Program-made: the position numbers and the translations under genes
Notes under the pieces: generated by a model
The model's input: only the letters and a program-made list of their open reading frames with translations
Databases searched by the model: none
Told to the model about the DNA's origin: nothing
Shown here: positions 26,346-36,800 of the stretch, piece after piece
Numbering within the stretch: the stretch's first letter is position 1
Layout: every line of letters starts with the position of its first letter
NCBI GenBank assembly: GCA_019163375.1
Contig: JAFLKK010000004.1
Span: forward strand, 124,001 to 188,000
Reading direction: 5' to 3'
DNA from: Paludibacter sp.
Lineage (GTDB): Bacteria > Bacteroidota > Bacteroidia > Bacteroidales > Paludibacteraceae
DNA: 64,000 bases

Positions 26346-26479
26346 AATGATATATCCCTACCAAACAAAACCTTATTTATTATCTAAGCAATTATTCTTC
26401 TATTTGTTTTAGTTTGATTAGAGTGTATTCTATATTTCCTAATACTTAAAGTCGCACTCCGAAGGATGGTGACAAATAA

Positions 26480-28723
26480 TTATTTCTTCATTCCCACTTT
26501 CTCCCAGCTTGGTGGTGCAACGCCCATTAGATTTTTCACAAAGAAATCGAAGCGTTTGTGCTCACCATAGTCGCCACCCATGGTGTGGGGTACGCCCGGC
26601 AGTACTACCAGCTCGAAGTCTTTATTGGCCTTTATCAATTGGTCGCACACCTTGTAGGTGGAGGCAGGATCTACGTTATCGTCCATTTCACCTACCACCA
26701 ACATGAGCGGACGGGTAAGCAGATGTGCATTTTCTACGTTGGACCCGGCAATATAGCTCGAGTCGATTGGGTAACTCAACCATTGCTCGTTCCACCATAT
26801 TTTGTCCATACGGTTGTCGTGACACCCGCAGGAGGAGTAGGCGGCCTTGTAATGCTCGGGGTGGAACAGCAGCGCTCCCATGGCTTCCTGTCCGCCTGCC
26901 GAAGCGCCAAAGACACCCAGATGTTCAATGTCCATGTATGGATATCGTGCTGCGGCTGCTTTTGTCCAGGCAATGCGATCGGGAAATCCGGCATCTTTCA
27001 GGTTTTTATAGCAAATTTCTTCAAACGCCTTCGAACGGAAGGAAGTTCCCATACCGTCCATTTGCACAACGATAAAGCCCAGTTCGGCAAGTGCTGTCAT
27101 GTTGCGGTTGTACGCTATAAATGATTTAGGAACATACTGGTTTCCCGGACCGGCATAGATATATTCGATAACCGGGTATTTCTTTGCAGAGTCGAAATTC
27201 GTTGGGCGATAAATGATTCCCCAGATGTCTGTTTTCCCATCGCGTCCTTTCGCCACGAAAGGCTCAGGTGCTATCCATCCAATTTTTACCAACTCACTGA
27301 TGTCGGCTTTTTCGAGCGGCATTACTATTTTTCCATTCGCAGCATTGCGCAAAACAGCCACCGGAGCTTTGTTGACGGTAGAATATACATCCACCAAATA
27401 TTTTTTGTCGTCGGAGAACCAAGCCTGATGCATGCCTTCTTCAGGCGTCAAACAAGTGAGTCCGGTACCATCGAACCTGATGCGATAGTAACGAATCAGG
27501 TACGGATCTTCATTCGGCACCATGCCGTTGGCAGTAAACGTAATTTCCCGCTTTTTCTCGTCCACGTTCAGCACTTCGCGCACGTACCACTCGCCTTTGG
27601 TAATTTGATTTTTTACTTTTCCTGTGTGACGGTCGTAGAGGTAAAGGTGGTTCCAGTTATCACGTTCGCTCATCCAGATGATTTCGTTGCCACTGTTTAC
27701 CGTTTGGCGAAAATAGCGGGTGTAGTTTACAAAGGTCTTGGCCGTTTCCTCAATAAGAGGTTTCACCTCTCCGGTTTCGGCAACTATTTCAAGCACTCGA
27801 TACAACTGATGACCACGTTGGTTGTACTCGAACAACACCGATTTACTATCGGCAAACCATTCGAAGGCTTTCAAATCCATTTGGTCTTTACACAAATCGG
27901 TAGAAATTATTTTTTGGTTGCCACTTGCCACATCAAAGATGACAGGAGTGCGTGAAGGCAGCACATCGCCCGGTTTTACATAGTCGCGGGTGTGCAGTTT
28001 GGGCTGAAACTGATCGGCAGGTGAGGACTCGATAAGATAGAGTTTACGTGCTTCGGCAGCATGAATACGCATTACAGCCAGCTTTTTCGAATCGGGCGAC
28101 CAGTAGGGGTAAGCCGAATAATAATCGTCATGTGTGCCTTCGTGGCTCAATGCTTTTTCGATGCCGGTAGTCAGGTCTTTGACGTAAAGGTTGTGATCCC
28201 GGACGGATGCCGACCACTTTTTATCGGGTGAAACCACCGCTTTTCCTGTTCGTTCTGTGTCCACAGTTCCCCAATACTCTTCTTTGGTGCTTGTTATTTT
28301 GTTTCCTTTCTTTAATGAATTGTTCTTGGTCAGATACGTCCATTTGTAAGTGTTATATACAAAATGAATCGTGTCCAGTGCTGTCGAAACATTTACGGTT
28401 ATGATGGGTAGCTGTTTAGCATTAATCGTTTTTTCGGTTGCAAGAGCGAGTTCCAATGCCAGTTTATTGTGGTCGAAAAGTTCGGTGCGTGTTTTTTTGT
28501 TTGCATCAACCAGCACATAGCTCTTTCCTTCCGGCGTAATGCGCACATACCAAAAGTAGTTGGTCTTTCCAATCCATTGAGGTGTTACATTTGAATAAAA
28601 CACTTTGTCTTTAAATTTTTCCTGAAGGGAATAGGCACGGTTGTAGGCTTCTACAGTACCCTGGGCGAGAAGAGTCTGCCCGATAAACCAAATTGAGAAC
28701 GTGAGAAGTATCAGTTTTTTCAT
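26480..28723 (-). CDS. S9 family prolyl oligopeptidase / dipeptidyl-peptidase IV-like
   Basis: The exported serine peptidase has 747 aa from this start. The signal peptide (MKKLILLTFSIWFIGQTLLAQ) precedes a beta-propeller (about 40-480) and a C-terminal alpha/beta hydrolase. The likely triad is Ser608 in GASAGG, Asp681/682 in GEMDDNVDP, and His713 in GVPHTMGG. Dipeptidyl-peptidase IV has GWSYGG at the nucleophile, so the substrate preference may differ. I reject the longer frame to 28798 because it overlaps a TACTTTTG -7-like box (28802-28795, minus strand) and adds residues before a good signal peptide. A terminator at 28911-28938 separates it from the GH43 gene upstream, so it is probably not part of the arabinan operon. 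Confidence 0.9.
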   Translation of the reverse strand: MKKLILLTFSIWFIGQTLLAQGTVEAYNRAYSLQEKFKDKVFYSNVTPQWIGKTNYFWYVRITPEGKSYVLVDANKKTRTELFDHNKLALELALATEKTINAKQLPIITVNVSTALDTIHFVYNTYKWTYLTKNNSLKKGNKITSTKEEYWGTVDTERTGKAVVSPDKKWSASVRDHNLYVKDLTTGIEKALSHEGTHDDYYSAYPYWSPDSKKLAVMRIHAAEARKLYLIESSPADQFQPKLHTRDYVKPGDVLPSRTPVIFDVASGNQKIISTDLCKDQMDLKAFEWFADSKSVLFEYNQRGHQLYRVLEIVAETGEVKPLIEETAKTFVNYTRYFRQTVNSGNEIIWMSERDNWNHLYLYDRHTGKVKNQITKGEWYVREVLNVDEKKREITFTANGMVPNEDPYLIRYYRIRFDGTGLTCLTPEEGMHQAWFSDDKKYLVDVYSTVNKAPVAVLRNAANGKIVMPLEKADISELVKIGWIAPEPFVAKGRDGKTDIWGIIYRPTNFDSAKKYPVIEYIYAGPGNQYVPKSFIAYNRNMTALAELGFIVVQMDGMGTSFRSKAFEEICYKNLKDAGFPDRIAWTKAAAARYPYMDIEHLGVFGASAGGQEAMGALLFHPEHYKAAYSSCGCHDNRMDKIWWNEQWLSYPIDSSYIAGSNVENAHLLTRPLMLVVGEMDDNVDPASTYKVCDQLIKANKDFELVVLPGVPHTMGGDYGEHKRFDFFVKNLMGVAPPSWEKVGMKK

Positions 28724-28910
28724 TGAGAGATGTCTAAATTTCAGTAGATAAACGATGCTTTCATATTTTAGAATGCAATAAAATGAAAACCAAAACAAAA
28801 GTATTCATTTTATTTCTAAACGAATAATCAATTCGATAGGATGGACAATAATGATCTTTTTTTAGACTCGTTTTGCATTATTCAATGAAATACGCGATGC
28901 TATAAAACAA

Positions 28911-28938
28911 TGGAAGCAGGGTTCACACCCTACTTCCA
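28911..28938 (-). terminator. Terminator at the 3' end of the arabinan operon
   Basis: TGGAAGCAGGG (28911-28921) pairs with CCCTACTTCCA (28928-28938) with one mismatch over a 6-nt loop. On the minus strand TTGTTTTA follows. It is 26 bp after the stop of the GH43 gene. Confidence 0.75.
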
Positions 28939-28963
28939 CTTCAATTAATCTATAAATGAAAAA

Positions 28964-30022
28964 TTACTTTTTGATAACGATCGGCCAGCCGTTTTTTGTC
29001 CATTTGAGCTTATTGATTCTCAATTTTGGCTTGCCCTCATCGTGTACATCATAAGCATGATAAACTAAATAGTCTATTCCACTAAAACTGGCGACTGCAT
29101 TATGCCCGGCAGCATACCAGTCTTTGTCGCCCTGAAGTACAATTGTCCCACCGCCTTTTGACATCGGCACGCCGGCTTGATCAATATATGGACCGGTTAT
29201 TTTTTTCGATCGGCCCACAATCATCTTGTAGGTACTATTCATTCCCTGACAACAATAATCGATGGAGGCAAATAGATAGTAGTATTTTTGTTTTTTGAAG
29301 ATGAACGGTGCTTCAATTGAATTACCACCTGCATCCACAGGATTGTTTCCTATCGATGGTGGATTTGGCATGCCCGAATCTTTTTTTCGGGAAGCAATGG
29401 TTGGAATGAACCGGATATCTTCGTCAACACTTTTCGCATCGGGCGATAACTTTACCAGTTTGATACCATCCCAGAAGGAGCCGAAAGACATGTAAGGTGT
29501 TCCTTTTTCATCTACAATCAGATTGGGATCAATAGCATTCCAGTTGGTTACGCCGGGTATCGACTGGATAACCTTTCCATGATCTATCCACTTAAAATCC
29601 GGGGATTTCGGGTCGAGTGTTTTGTTTGTTGCCAATCCGATACACGAAGTATTTTTCCCAAAAGCCGAAACTGAATAATACAAATAGTATTCACCGTTAT
29701 GCTTCGAAATGTCCGGTGCCCAAATATGTCCTTTAAACCCGGGAATTGAGTCGATAGCCCATTGAGGTCCTTTCGCGAAAACCGGTTTTTCAGTTTTCCA
29801 GCTTTTCATATCCGTCGAAGACAAAACGGTAATACCAAAACCTGTGCAAAACACGTAGTAAGTGTTGTTTTGTTTTATGATCACCGGATCGTGAGCGTAT
29901 GTAGTACTTTGTGCAGGCAGTTGCGCAGAGAAAATCAAACTCAATAGAACGAAAGAAAAAACAATGTTTTTTATGTTTAATACTCTCTGTGTAAATGGGA
30001 TTTTAATAGTTATTCTGGACAT
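28964..30022 (-). CDS. GH43 family glycosidase (arabinanase/arabinofuranosidase type)
   Basis: This 352-residue enzyme has a basic N-terminus and signal segment (about 18-38, ending LPAQS). It is a five-blade propeller hydrolase with the three conserved acids visible: Asp45 (YAHDPVII, base), Asp165 (NAIDPNL, pKa modulator) and Glu237 (SIEAPFI, acid). The GHIWAPDI phrase is typical of endo-1,5-arabinanase-like GH43. It is the last gene of the susCD operon, and another GH43 enzyme precedes it. The exact linkage preference cannot be read from sequence. Confidence 0.9.
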   Translation of the reverse strand: MSRITIKIPFTQRVLNIKNIVFSFVLLSLIFSAQLPAQSTTYAHDPVIIKQNNTYYVFCTGFGITVLSSTDMKSWKTEKPVFAKGPQWAIDSIPGFKGHIWAPDISKHNGEYYLYYSVSAFGKNTSCIGLATNKTLDPKSPDFKWIDHGKVIQSIPGVTNWNAIDPNLIVDEKGTPYMSFGSFWDGIKLVKLSPDAKSVDEDIRFIPTIASRKKDSGMPNPPSIGNNPVDAGGNSIEAPFIFKKQKYYYLFASIDYCCQGMNSTYKMIVGRSKKITGPYIDQAGVPMSKGGGTIVLQGDKDWYAAGHNAVASFSGIDYLVYHAYDVHDEGKPKLRINKLKWTKNGWPIVIKK

Positions 30023-30109
30023 TCTTTTTTGATTTTCAAGAGTTATTTAGTCGAGCCTTAAAAAACTTAGTTTTAGTTTTAAAAGAGGTATGTTTGAAAT
30101 TATTTGCAA

Positions 30110-30142
30110 CTTCAGCAAGAGTTACATTACCGCTTGCTGAAG
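30110..30142 (-). promoter_or_regulatory. Intra-operon hairpin between the two GH43 genes
   Basis: CTTCAGCAAG (30110-30119) and CTTGCTGAAG (30133-30142) form a perfect 10-bp stem with a 13-nt loop. Without a T-tract it is more likely an RNA-stability or processing element than a terminator. Confidence 0.5.
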
Positions 30143-30231
30143 GCACTAAATAAGATAAATCTTGCTGATACAAATAAAAAGTTTTGTCATTTTATTGCAT
30201 ACCTTTCAGTTATATACTTATTAGGGGACGA

Positions 30232-31899
30232 CTATTTTTTCTTTTTACCCCAATACGTTGCGTTTAGATTTTTTTCGGTTCCAGCATACACAATCGTTAC
30301 ACGGCGTGGGGTAGCTTCCCAATCAACTTCCCGTTCAACGCAGACAACAACGTTACCTAATGTTAGTTGCTTTTTTGCCGCATCATAACTCCAACTTCCT
30401 GTCAACGCTCCCGACATAGTGCCGTTGGCATTGAGAGTTAGTGCCGTGGCGATATCTTGTGCGCTATAGCTGTATTTAAGATTTATGTGTTCCCATGTTC
30501 CTGTAAGTGAGTCTTTGGTTATAGTACCGTAATCAGGTACGGCAGCGTAACGCTCGGGCAATGCTATTGGCCAAAGGTTGTTTGGTTCGCTTGTAGAAGC
30601 CGGACACCATACCAAGCGACGAACATGCCCCATCATAAGGGCATTGGAGGAAGCGTTGCCACCAACGTTAGCTGGCAATCGTCCTTGTGACATTAAGAAC
30701 CAGTCGTTAGTACTTTCCTTTTGAAATACGCAGCAGTGTGATATACCAACCCAACCGTTGCTGAGGTTAAATTTGTAAGGGTGTGTTACAATCGGATAGC
30801 AGTCGCCGCTTCCGCTTGTGAAGTTGCGTCCGGTAATGTCTGAATACGGACCTTCGATATTGGTACTTCTCACCACGCGTGTGTTGTAAGGTACATCAAG
30901 GCCATCGTATGCCATAAACAAATAGTAGTAACCATCTTTATATATTACCTCGGGAGCTTCGCTGCCTTGCCAACGCGATGAAGCTGTACGTGTGCCGACT
31001 CTCACTCCATATCTACTTGTGAGATCACTTGTTGTGCTTGCCCATGGATTCCCCAGTTTATTCAAGGGTTTTCCGCTTGTCGGATCAAGTTGTAACAGAG
31101 CGAAGCCACTATGCCAGGAACCATGTATCAGGTAATGTTTTCCATCGGGGGCTACGATATAAGTAGGGTCGATGGCGTTGTAGTAGAAATAGGCACTCCA
31201 ATCCGATGTATTCGCTCTACTGTAATCTGTGCCTCGATCGGATGATGAAGAGGTAACGTAACCTTTGTCAGTCCACACAGCTCCCCCGGGATCTGTCGAT
31301 TCACACATACCGATAAATGCACGCTCAGTCCAGCTACCATCGAAGCTGGCTGTGTTGGGGTTTCCGGTTTTGATGTAATTAAAAATAACTATACTGTAGT
31401 ACATCCGCAAGATATCTTTTCCTCCAACGGTGACCTTGCGCACTACTGGTGCCCAATATCCGTATTGAATGTTGCTTTTAGCAATGGCACTCAGTCCCAT
31501 GCGAGTACGAATGGCGTTGAGCGAGTCTGCAACCCAAGTTGGAGGACCGTAGAAAGGACCGCCTACCCAATCCCAATTAACCAGATCTTTTGAACGTTTG
31601 CCTTGAAAATGTCCATGACCTTCGGCTGCATTTCCATAGGAAGCATCAGTGCCGTACATGTAATAATAGCCATTGTAATAAGCTACTGACGGATCGTGCA
31701 CGTTAGCCAGATTCCAATTGTCTCTATTTGACCAGGAGGATATGGAGGAATAATCGTCAGCATAAGTAGGGATGCTGAATGTTTTTACTGTATCCGTTCC
31801 ATTTGTACCACCGGTTACGATTGGTTCATCTTTTTTGCACCCTACAAATAACAGAGCTGATATGCCGACTAATAAAATCGGTAAATACTTTAGTTTCAT
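30232..31899 (-). CDS. GH43 family surface lipoprotein with C-terminal lipocalin-like domain
   Basis: The lipoprotein (555 aa from this start) has lipobox FVGC (Cys21), so it is probably on the cell surface. The catalytic acids are Asp69 (NVHDPSVAYY), Asp244 (NAIDPTYI) and Glu315 (GSEAPEVIY). A C-terminal beta domain (about 460-555, with TGTWEHINLKYSY and LNANGTMSGALTGSWSYD) matches the lipocalin-like module found after GH43 arabinanases. It is predicted to cut arabinan at the surface before import. The start at 31899 gives the lipoprotein signal; the frame up to 31965 adds unrelated residues. Confidence 0.9.
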   Translation of the reverse strand: MKLKYLPILLVGISALLFVGCKKDEPIVTGGTNGTDTVKTFSIPTYADDYSSISSWSNRDNWNLANVHDPSVAYYNGYYYMYGTDASYGNAAEGHGHFQGKRSKDLVNWDWVGGPFYGPPTWVADSLNAIRTRMGLSAIAKSNIQYGYWAPVVRKVTVGGKDILRMYYSIVIFNYIKTGNPNTASFDGSWTERAFIGMCESTDPGGAVWTDKGYVTSSSSDRGTDYSRANTSDWSAYFYYNAIDPTYIVAPDGKHYLIHGSWHSGFALLQLDPTSGKPLNKLGNPWASTTSDLTSRYGVRVGTRTASSRWQGSEAPEVIYKDGYYYLFMAYDGLDVPYNTRVVRSTNIEGPYSDITGRNFTSGSGDCYPIVTHPYKFNLSNGWVGISHCCVFQKESTNDWFLMSQGRLPANVGGNASSNALMMGHVRRLVWCPASTSEPNNLWPIALPERYAAVPDYGTITKDSLTGTWEHINLKYSYSAQDIATALTLNANGTMSGALTGSWSYDAAKKQLTLGNVVVCVEREVDWEATPRRVTIVYAGTEKNLNATYWGKKKK

Positions 31900-32015
31900 G
31901 ATAAGAAAATAATAAGTAAGTGACAAATAATGTATGTTGATGACTATGAATATAACAACAATCAATCTTCTTTATTGTAAAAATACAAGCCCGATAGTCA
32001 TCAGGATTGATTAAA

Positions 32016-32056
32016 ACTCCCTTATCGACATTCACAAAATATGTCGATAAGGAAGT
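32016..32056 (-). promoter_or_regulatory. Hairpin after susD (possible attenuator)
   Basis: ACTCCCTTATCGACAT (32016-32031) and ATGTCGATAAGGAAGT (32041-32056) pair at 15 of 16 positions over 9 nt. It lies 23 bp after the susD stop. A stem here could protect the susCD message or reduce read-through to the GH43 genes. Confidence 0.6.
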
Positions 32057-32078
32057 CTCTATTTTAAGAAAACAATTC

Positions 32079-33833
32079 CTATTTTACAACAGGATGAACA
32101 GCCCATTTAGCTAAAAATGCAGGTCCATTATCTTCACTCTTGTTTGCCGAGTTACCTGTAAGGTTCGGATTGGCGTTAAGAGTACCCTGAAGTATTGGGA
32201 AATATTCATGTCCTTTAGAGTAATATTGGAACGATGAGGCACTTGCAGTTGCGGCTGTAAGCTCATCTGTGTTGGCTGTACCATCGAGCTTATAATAAGC
32301 ATGTTCAACCAACTGATTTATACGATCTGTATTGTAGAAGAATCCCCAACGGAGCAAATCGATACCGCGTCCGTTTTCGCAACCAAATTCTTTCGGACGT
32401 TCAACATTTGCGATTTGTTCAAAAAGAGCATCTTTCGATGTGAAGTCAGACAGTTTCAGGTCTTTGAGTGCAACACGTCGACGTACGAGGTTGATGTAAT
32501 CGATCGCAGTTTGGGTTGGACCACTGATTTCGTTTTCGCATTCGGCAGCACGCAACAACACATCGCTATAACGCATCAAGCGTAGGTTGATTCCACAATT
32601 CAAACCGGTCGTAATCGTATTATAAATATTGGTTCTGGCATTGGTGAATTTAGCGATTGATATACCCCCCTGTGCTGTGTTCGATAGTGGAGTTGCAGTG
32701 AGTTCTTGTTTGTAAACTGTGTTGCTACGAGGATCTCCATTCGGATAAGCCGCAGTTTTAGCACCTTTATAATTGCCATAATCACTTTCGTAGGTTACCA
32801 ATGTCCAGTATAAACGAGGATCGAGACGATTATCAGTACAATTTTCTTTTTTGAACAGATTGTATAACCAGGGAGATCCAGCAAGGTCACCCCAGCTACC
32901 CAATTGTTGGGAAGCGTAGTTACTCTCTACAGCATGCCCCTGAGTTGCTTGCGAACTGATATTTACAGGGGTCCATTCCTGATCGGTACCACCTGTACCA
33001 TAGTCCATAAATTGGACTTCGAAAAGGCTCTCTTTGTTATTCTCATAAGCGACGCCTTCTTTGAAGTTGTCACCATAGTCTGCCATAAGGGCATAAGCTC
33101 CGTATTTACCGGCGATGATGTCTTTCAGTACAGCATAAGCTTCGGTATACTTGTGACGGAACATCAGTGCGCGAGCCAGATAACCGGCTGCAGAACCGCA
33201 TGTGGCACGTCCCTGAGCCCATTCGCCACCTTTGCTGCGTGATGGCAATATCTGCATTGCGGTTGTCAAATCCTTTTCTATTTGATCAAACACCTCGTCC
33301 TGAGTATTGTTGGCCGCATACATGGTGTTGATGTCTGAATAAGATGCATAGTCTGTAATCAATGGAACGGTTTGGTAATAGGTCGCCAGTTCATAGTATG
33401 CCAATGAACGTAAGAAGAGCGCCTGACCTTTAATCTGATTGTAATTGTCTGTCGACATCTTAACACCATCTACTTTTAACAATACAAAGTTGGTACGGTT
33501 TACAACATGATAGTTATCACGCCATGGCCATTCGTCTCCGATTCCGATAGTACCCGGAGAGTTGAGGTTGTCATACTCCAAGTACCACTGTTGAGATGAG
33601 TTCCAAACTTCGTCGCCACGCACTGCATCCAGCGTGTAACCAACTCGGGCAAATGTACCTTCGAGACGAATACGGTTGTAACATGCAATAACTGCCTCAT
33701 TAAGATCAGACTCAGTATTCCCAAAGTCGTAAGTTGTCTGACTGTTCGGGTTCGAAATATTAAGTTGGTCGTTACAGCCAGTCGTGCCCATAACAAGTAC
33801 CAACATTATTATGATTTTATTTATATTTTTCAT
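32079..33833 (-). CDS. susD: SusD/RagB-family glycan-binding outer membrane lipoprotein
   Basis: A lipoprotein signal with lipobox TTGC (Cys20) precedes a mostly helical TPR-rich protein of 584 residues with SusD family phrases. These include LFLRSLAYYELATYY, NAVIACYNRIR-like N-terminal helices, LRLMRYSDVLLRAAECENEI, INLVRRRVAL and the C-terminal PIPQ-like EYFPILQGTLNANPNLT. SusD caps the partner SusC and delivers bound oligosaccharide to it. It is 27 bp downstream of susC. Given the surrounding enzymes, the ligand is probably arabinan oligosaccharide. Confidence 0.95.
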   Translation of the reverse strand: MKNINKIIIMLVLVMGTTGCNDQLNISNPNSQTTYDFGNTESDLNEAVIACYNRIRLEGTFARVGYTLDAVRGDEVWNSSQQWYLEYDNLNSPGTIGIGDEWPWRDNYHVVNRTNFVLLKVDGVKMSTDNYNQIKGQALFLRSLAYYELATYYQTVPLITDYASYSDINTMYAANNTQDEVFDQIEKDLTTAMQILPSRSKGGEWAQGRATCGSAAGYLARALMFRHKYTEAYAVLKDIIAGKYGAYALMADYGDNFKEGVAYENNKESLFEVQFMDYGTGGTDQEWTPVNISSQATQGHAVESNYASQQLGSWGDLAGSPWLYNLFKKENCTDNRLDPRLYWTLVTYESDYGNYKGAKTAAYPNGDPRSNTVYKQELTATPLSNTAQGGISIAKFTNARTNIYNTITTGLNCGINLRLMRYSDVLLRAAECENEISGPTQTAIDYINLVRRRVALKDLKLSDFTSKDALFEQIANVERPKEFGCENGRGIDLLRWGFFYNTDRINQLVEHAYYKLDGTANTDELTAATASASSFQYYSKGHEYFPILQGTLNANPNLTGNSANKSEDNGPAFLAKWAVHPVVK

Positions 33834-33860
33834 CTTATACTCTTATTTAAGATTATATTA

Positions 33861-36800
33861 TTAGAATGAAGCGCGTACTCCAAACATCACTGTTTGAGGT
33901 GTTGGATACGAACTATAGTTGTAACCCGGAGTGAATGTTCCTCCTGAAAAGTCCACATTAAAACCTTTATACTTGGTGATAGTGGCAAGGTTTTGAGCCG
34001 ATGCGTATATGCGAACGCCACTAATATAGCCACCAAACCATTTGTCAGAGAAATTATAGCCTAATTCTACGTTTGCAATTTTCAAATAAGAAGCATTTTG
34101 AATAAAGCGTTGGCTGAACATATCGTTGGTGATTGAACCGGTTGATTTGTATGCTACGCGAGGCACGTCCGTGGTTGTATTGTCCGGGGTCCATGCATTT
34201 AACATATCAACGCTCTTGTTTAGTGCTCCGTATGAGCCGTGCAAAGCTACGTCAACAAAATCAACAGCTTTGAATCCGGCAGCACCATAAGCTGATACGC
34301 TCAGGTCAAAACCTTTCCACTCAACACGAGCATTAAAACCGAAATTTACTTTAGGAATTCCGCTAGCTAGATATGTTTGGTCATCTGCGGTAATTTTACC
34401 ATCGTTGTTGATATCTGCGTATTTTACGTCACCCGGTTGCGCTCCGTCTTGAGTGATATGTGTTCCTGCTGAGTTGACCTGGTTGTCAATTTCCGATTGC
34501 GACTGGAAGAGCCCTTCTGAAACATAACCATAAAATGAACCAACTTCACGTCCTACCTCTGTGCGGCAGTAACCATCTGTACGGGGTTCGTTTGAAACAC
34601 CCAGACTTGTTACTTTATTTTTGATGGTAGATAAGTTTGCCGAGATGTCATACTTAACAGCGTTTTTGTGATTGTGATAAGCAACAAGGAACTCAAGGCC
34701 TGAGTTTACCATGGTTGCAGCGTTCATAGTTACGTATTGGTTGGTAGCACCGGCATTCTCTGGTACTGGTACACTATAAAGTAGATCACTCGATGTATTT
34801 TTATACCAGTCGCAGGTAAATTCCAACTGATTGTTGAAAAAAGCAAGGTCGGCACCAAAATCAAGAGATTTTTTCTTTTCCCATTTGATGGCTGTGTTTA
34901 CATAGTTGGATATTGCAGATCCGGTAACTTTAGTATTTCCAAAGCTATAAGTATAGTTAGCTCTCGACATGACATCCATGTATTGGTAGTCTCCAATGTT
35001 CTCATTACCAAGTTCACCATAACTTCCGCGAACTTTGAACAGGTTCATAATCGATTCGGATACAGGAAAGAAACTTTCGCGATCTAGGCGCCAGCCTCCT
35101 GATACGGATGGGAACCAACCCCAACGGTCAGCTGCTGAAAGACGGCTTGATCCATCGCGACGTCCGGTTATTGAAATCAGGTATTTTCCATCAAAGTCGT
35201 AGTTTAAACGACCTATATATGAGGCCAATACGTGTTCGCTTTCAGAACTTGCAGATGATGTTGTAGTGGCATTATTTACCTGCAGATAGTAAGGCTCTGT
35301 CATATTAACACCTTTGCCTGTAAGCGTATGAAAGAGTTCGCGCTCAAATGTCTGACCAATAAGTGCATTGATGTGGTGGCGACCTATCTTACCATCATAG
35401 TTTAACGTATTTTCGATAAGAGCATCACTGTAACTGCGATATCCCTCTAACAGGTTTTCGTCGCTTTTTGACAGGTAGTTGGTTGTACTCTGTATAAAAG
35501 CAGGTACGAATGTTAAGTCTTTTGCAGTGGTTCGGCTGTAAGATACGTTAAGGATATAATTTAACTTGTGGTTGTTGTTCTTCCGTCCAACCATATCAAG
35601 TAGATCAACATCTGCTGAACCAGAAGCAACAATGCGGTCAACCGTTGAGTTCCTTCTTATTAAATTATTTTCCAGCAACACGTTTGTTACGCGCAAGTCG
35701 CCATGCACATCGTCATAGTAAGTCCCATAACCGTACGAGTCGTATTTGTAATTTGTTGCAGCCGAAATTTTATCATCGAGCACCCAGGTTGATGGATCGT
35801 AAGCCTTGATGGTTGGAGGCGTTAACAACACCGAAGCCATTACAGGATATTGTGAACCATATAGACCTTGTACATACTCGTTGGCATTACTGAGAGCCAT
35901 ATTGTCCTGACGACTATGGCTATACACGAGGCTTGTTTTGAATTTAATAAATTTGGCAGTCATCGTATTGTTGATACGTCCTGTATAACGCTCAAAGTTC
36001 GGACCGGCACCCACCATAGTTCCTTTTTGGTTATAGTAATCGAGACCAATGTTGTAAGTGTTGTTATTACCACCTCCCGATAAATTAACATTGTGGTTCT
36101 GGCGTACACCGGTTTTGAATGCTTCTTTAAACCAGTCTGTGTTCACTTTTGCGCTGCCATCAGTATTATATAAATAGTTTGCGTTGGTGGGATCGTATCC
36201 ACCGGGAACACTCATGTTACTATTGGAAAAGGCCGTGTTTATGTACTGACCATATTGTTTGGAGTCCATTACATCATACACTCCTTTTTGAACATTGTCA
36301 AAACCAGTGTAACCACTGTAGTCTACTCTCATAGGCTGGTTTTTTTTACCTTGCTTGGTGGTGACGATAATCACACCATTGGCTGCACGCGAACCGTAAA
36401 TGGCAGCAGCCGAAGCATCTTTCAGTACCTGAAGAGATTCGATATCATTTGGAGAGAAGTCGCGTATAGTTGTTCCCATTGGTACTCCATCTACTACATA
36501 CAGCGGTGCGGTGCTACCAAACGAACCAATACCACGAATACGAACAGTAGGATCGGCACCCGGTTGTCCGTCAGTTGTAATTTGGACACCGGCTACTTTT
36601 CCTTCGAGCATGCTCGAGATATTTGAGTTAGATACTTTTTTCAAATCTTCGGTGTTGACAATGGCCACTGAGCCTGTAAGATCAACTTTGCGCTGTGTAC
36701 CATAACCTATTACTACTAACTGGTTTAGCTCTTTCAAATCAGAGATTAGAGTAATCTTTCCAAGATTTGTTTTATTTTCAACAGCTATTTCCTGCTTTTT

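Noticed and set aside
26509-27955. Plus-strand frames over the S9 peptidase gene
   Set aside because: They lie fully opposite a complete, motif-rich gene and have no recognisable domains.
26480-28723. Peptidase as part of the arabinan operon
   Set aside because: A good minus-strand terminator (28911-28938) lies between the last GH43 gene and the peptidase gene, which also has its own -7-like box.
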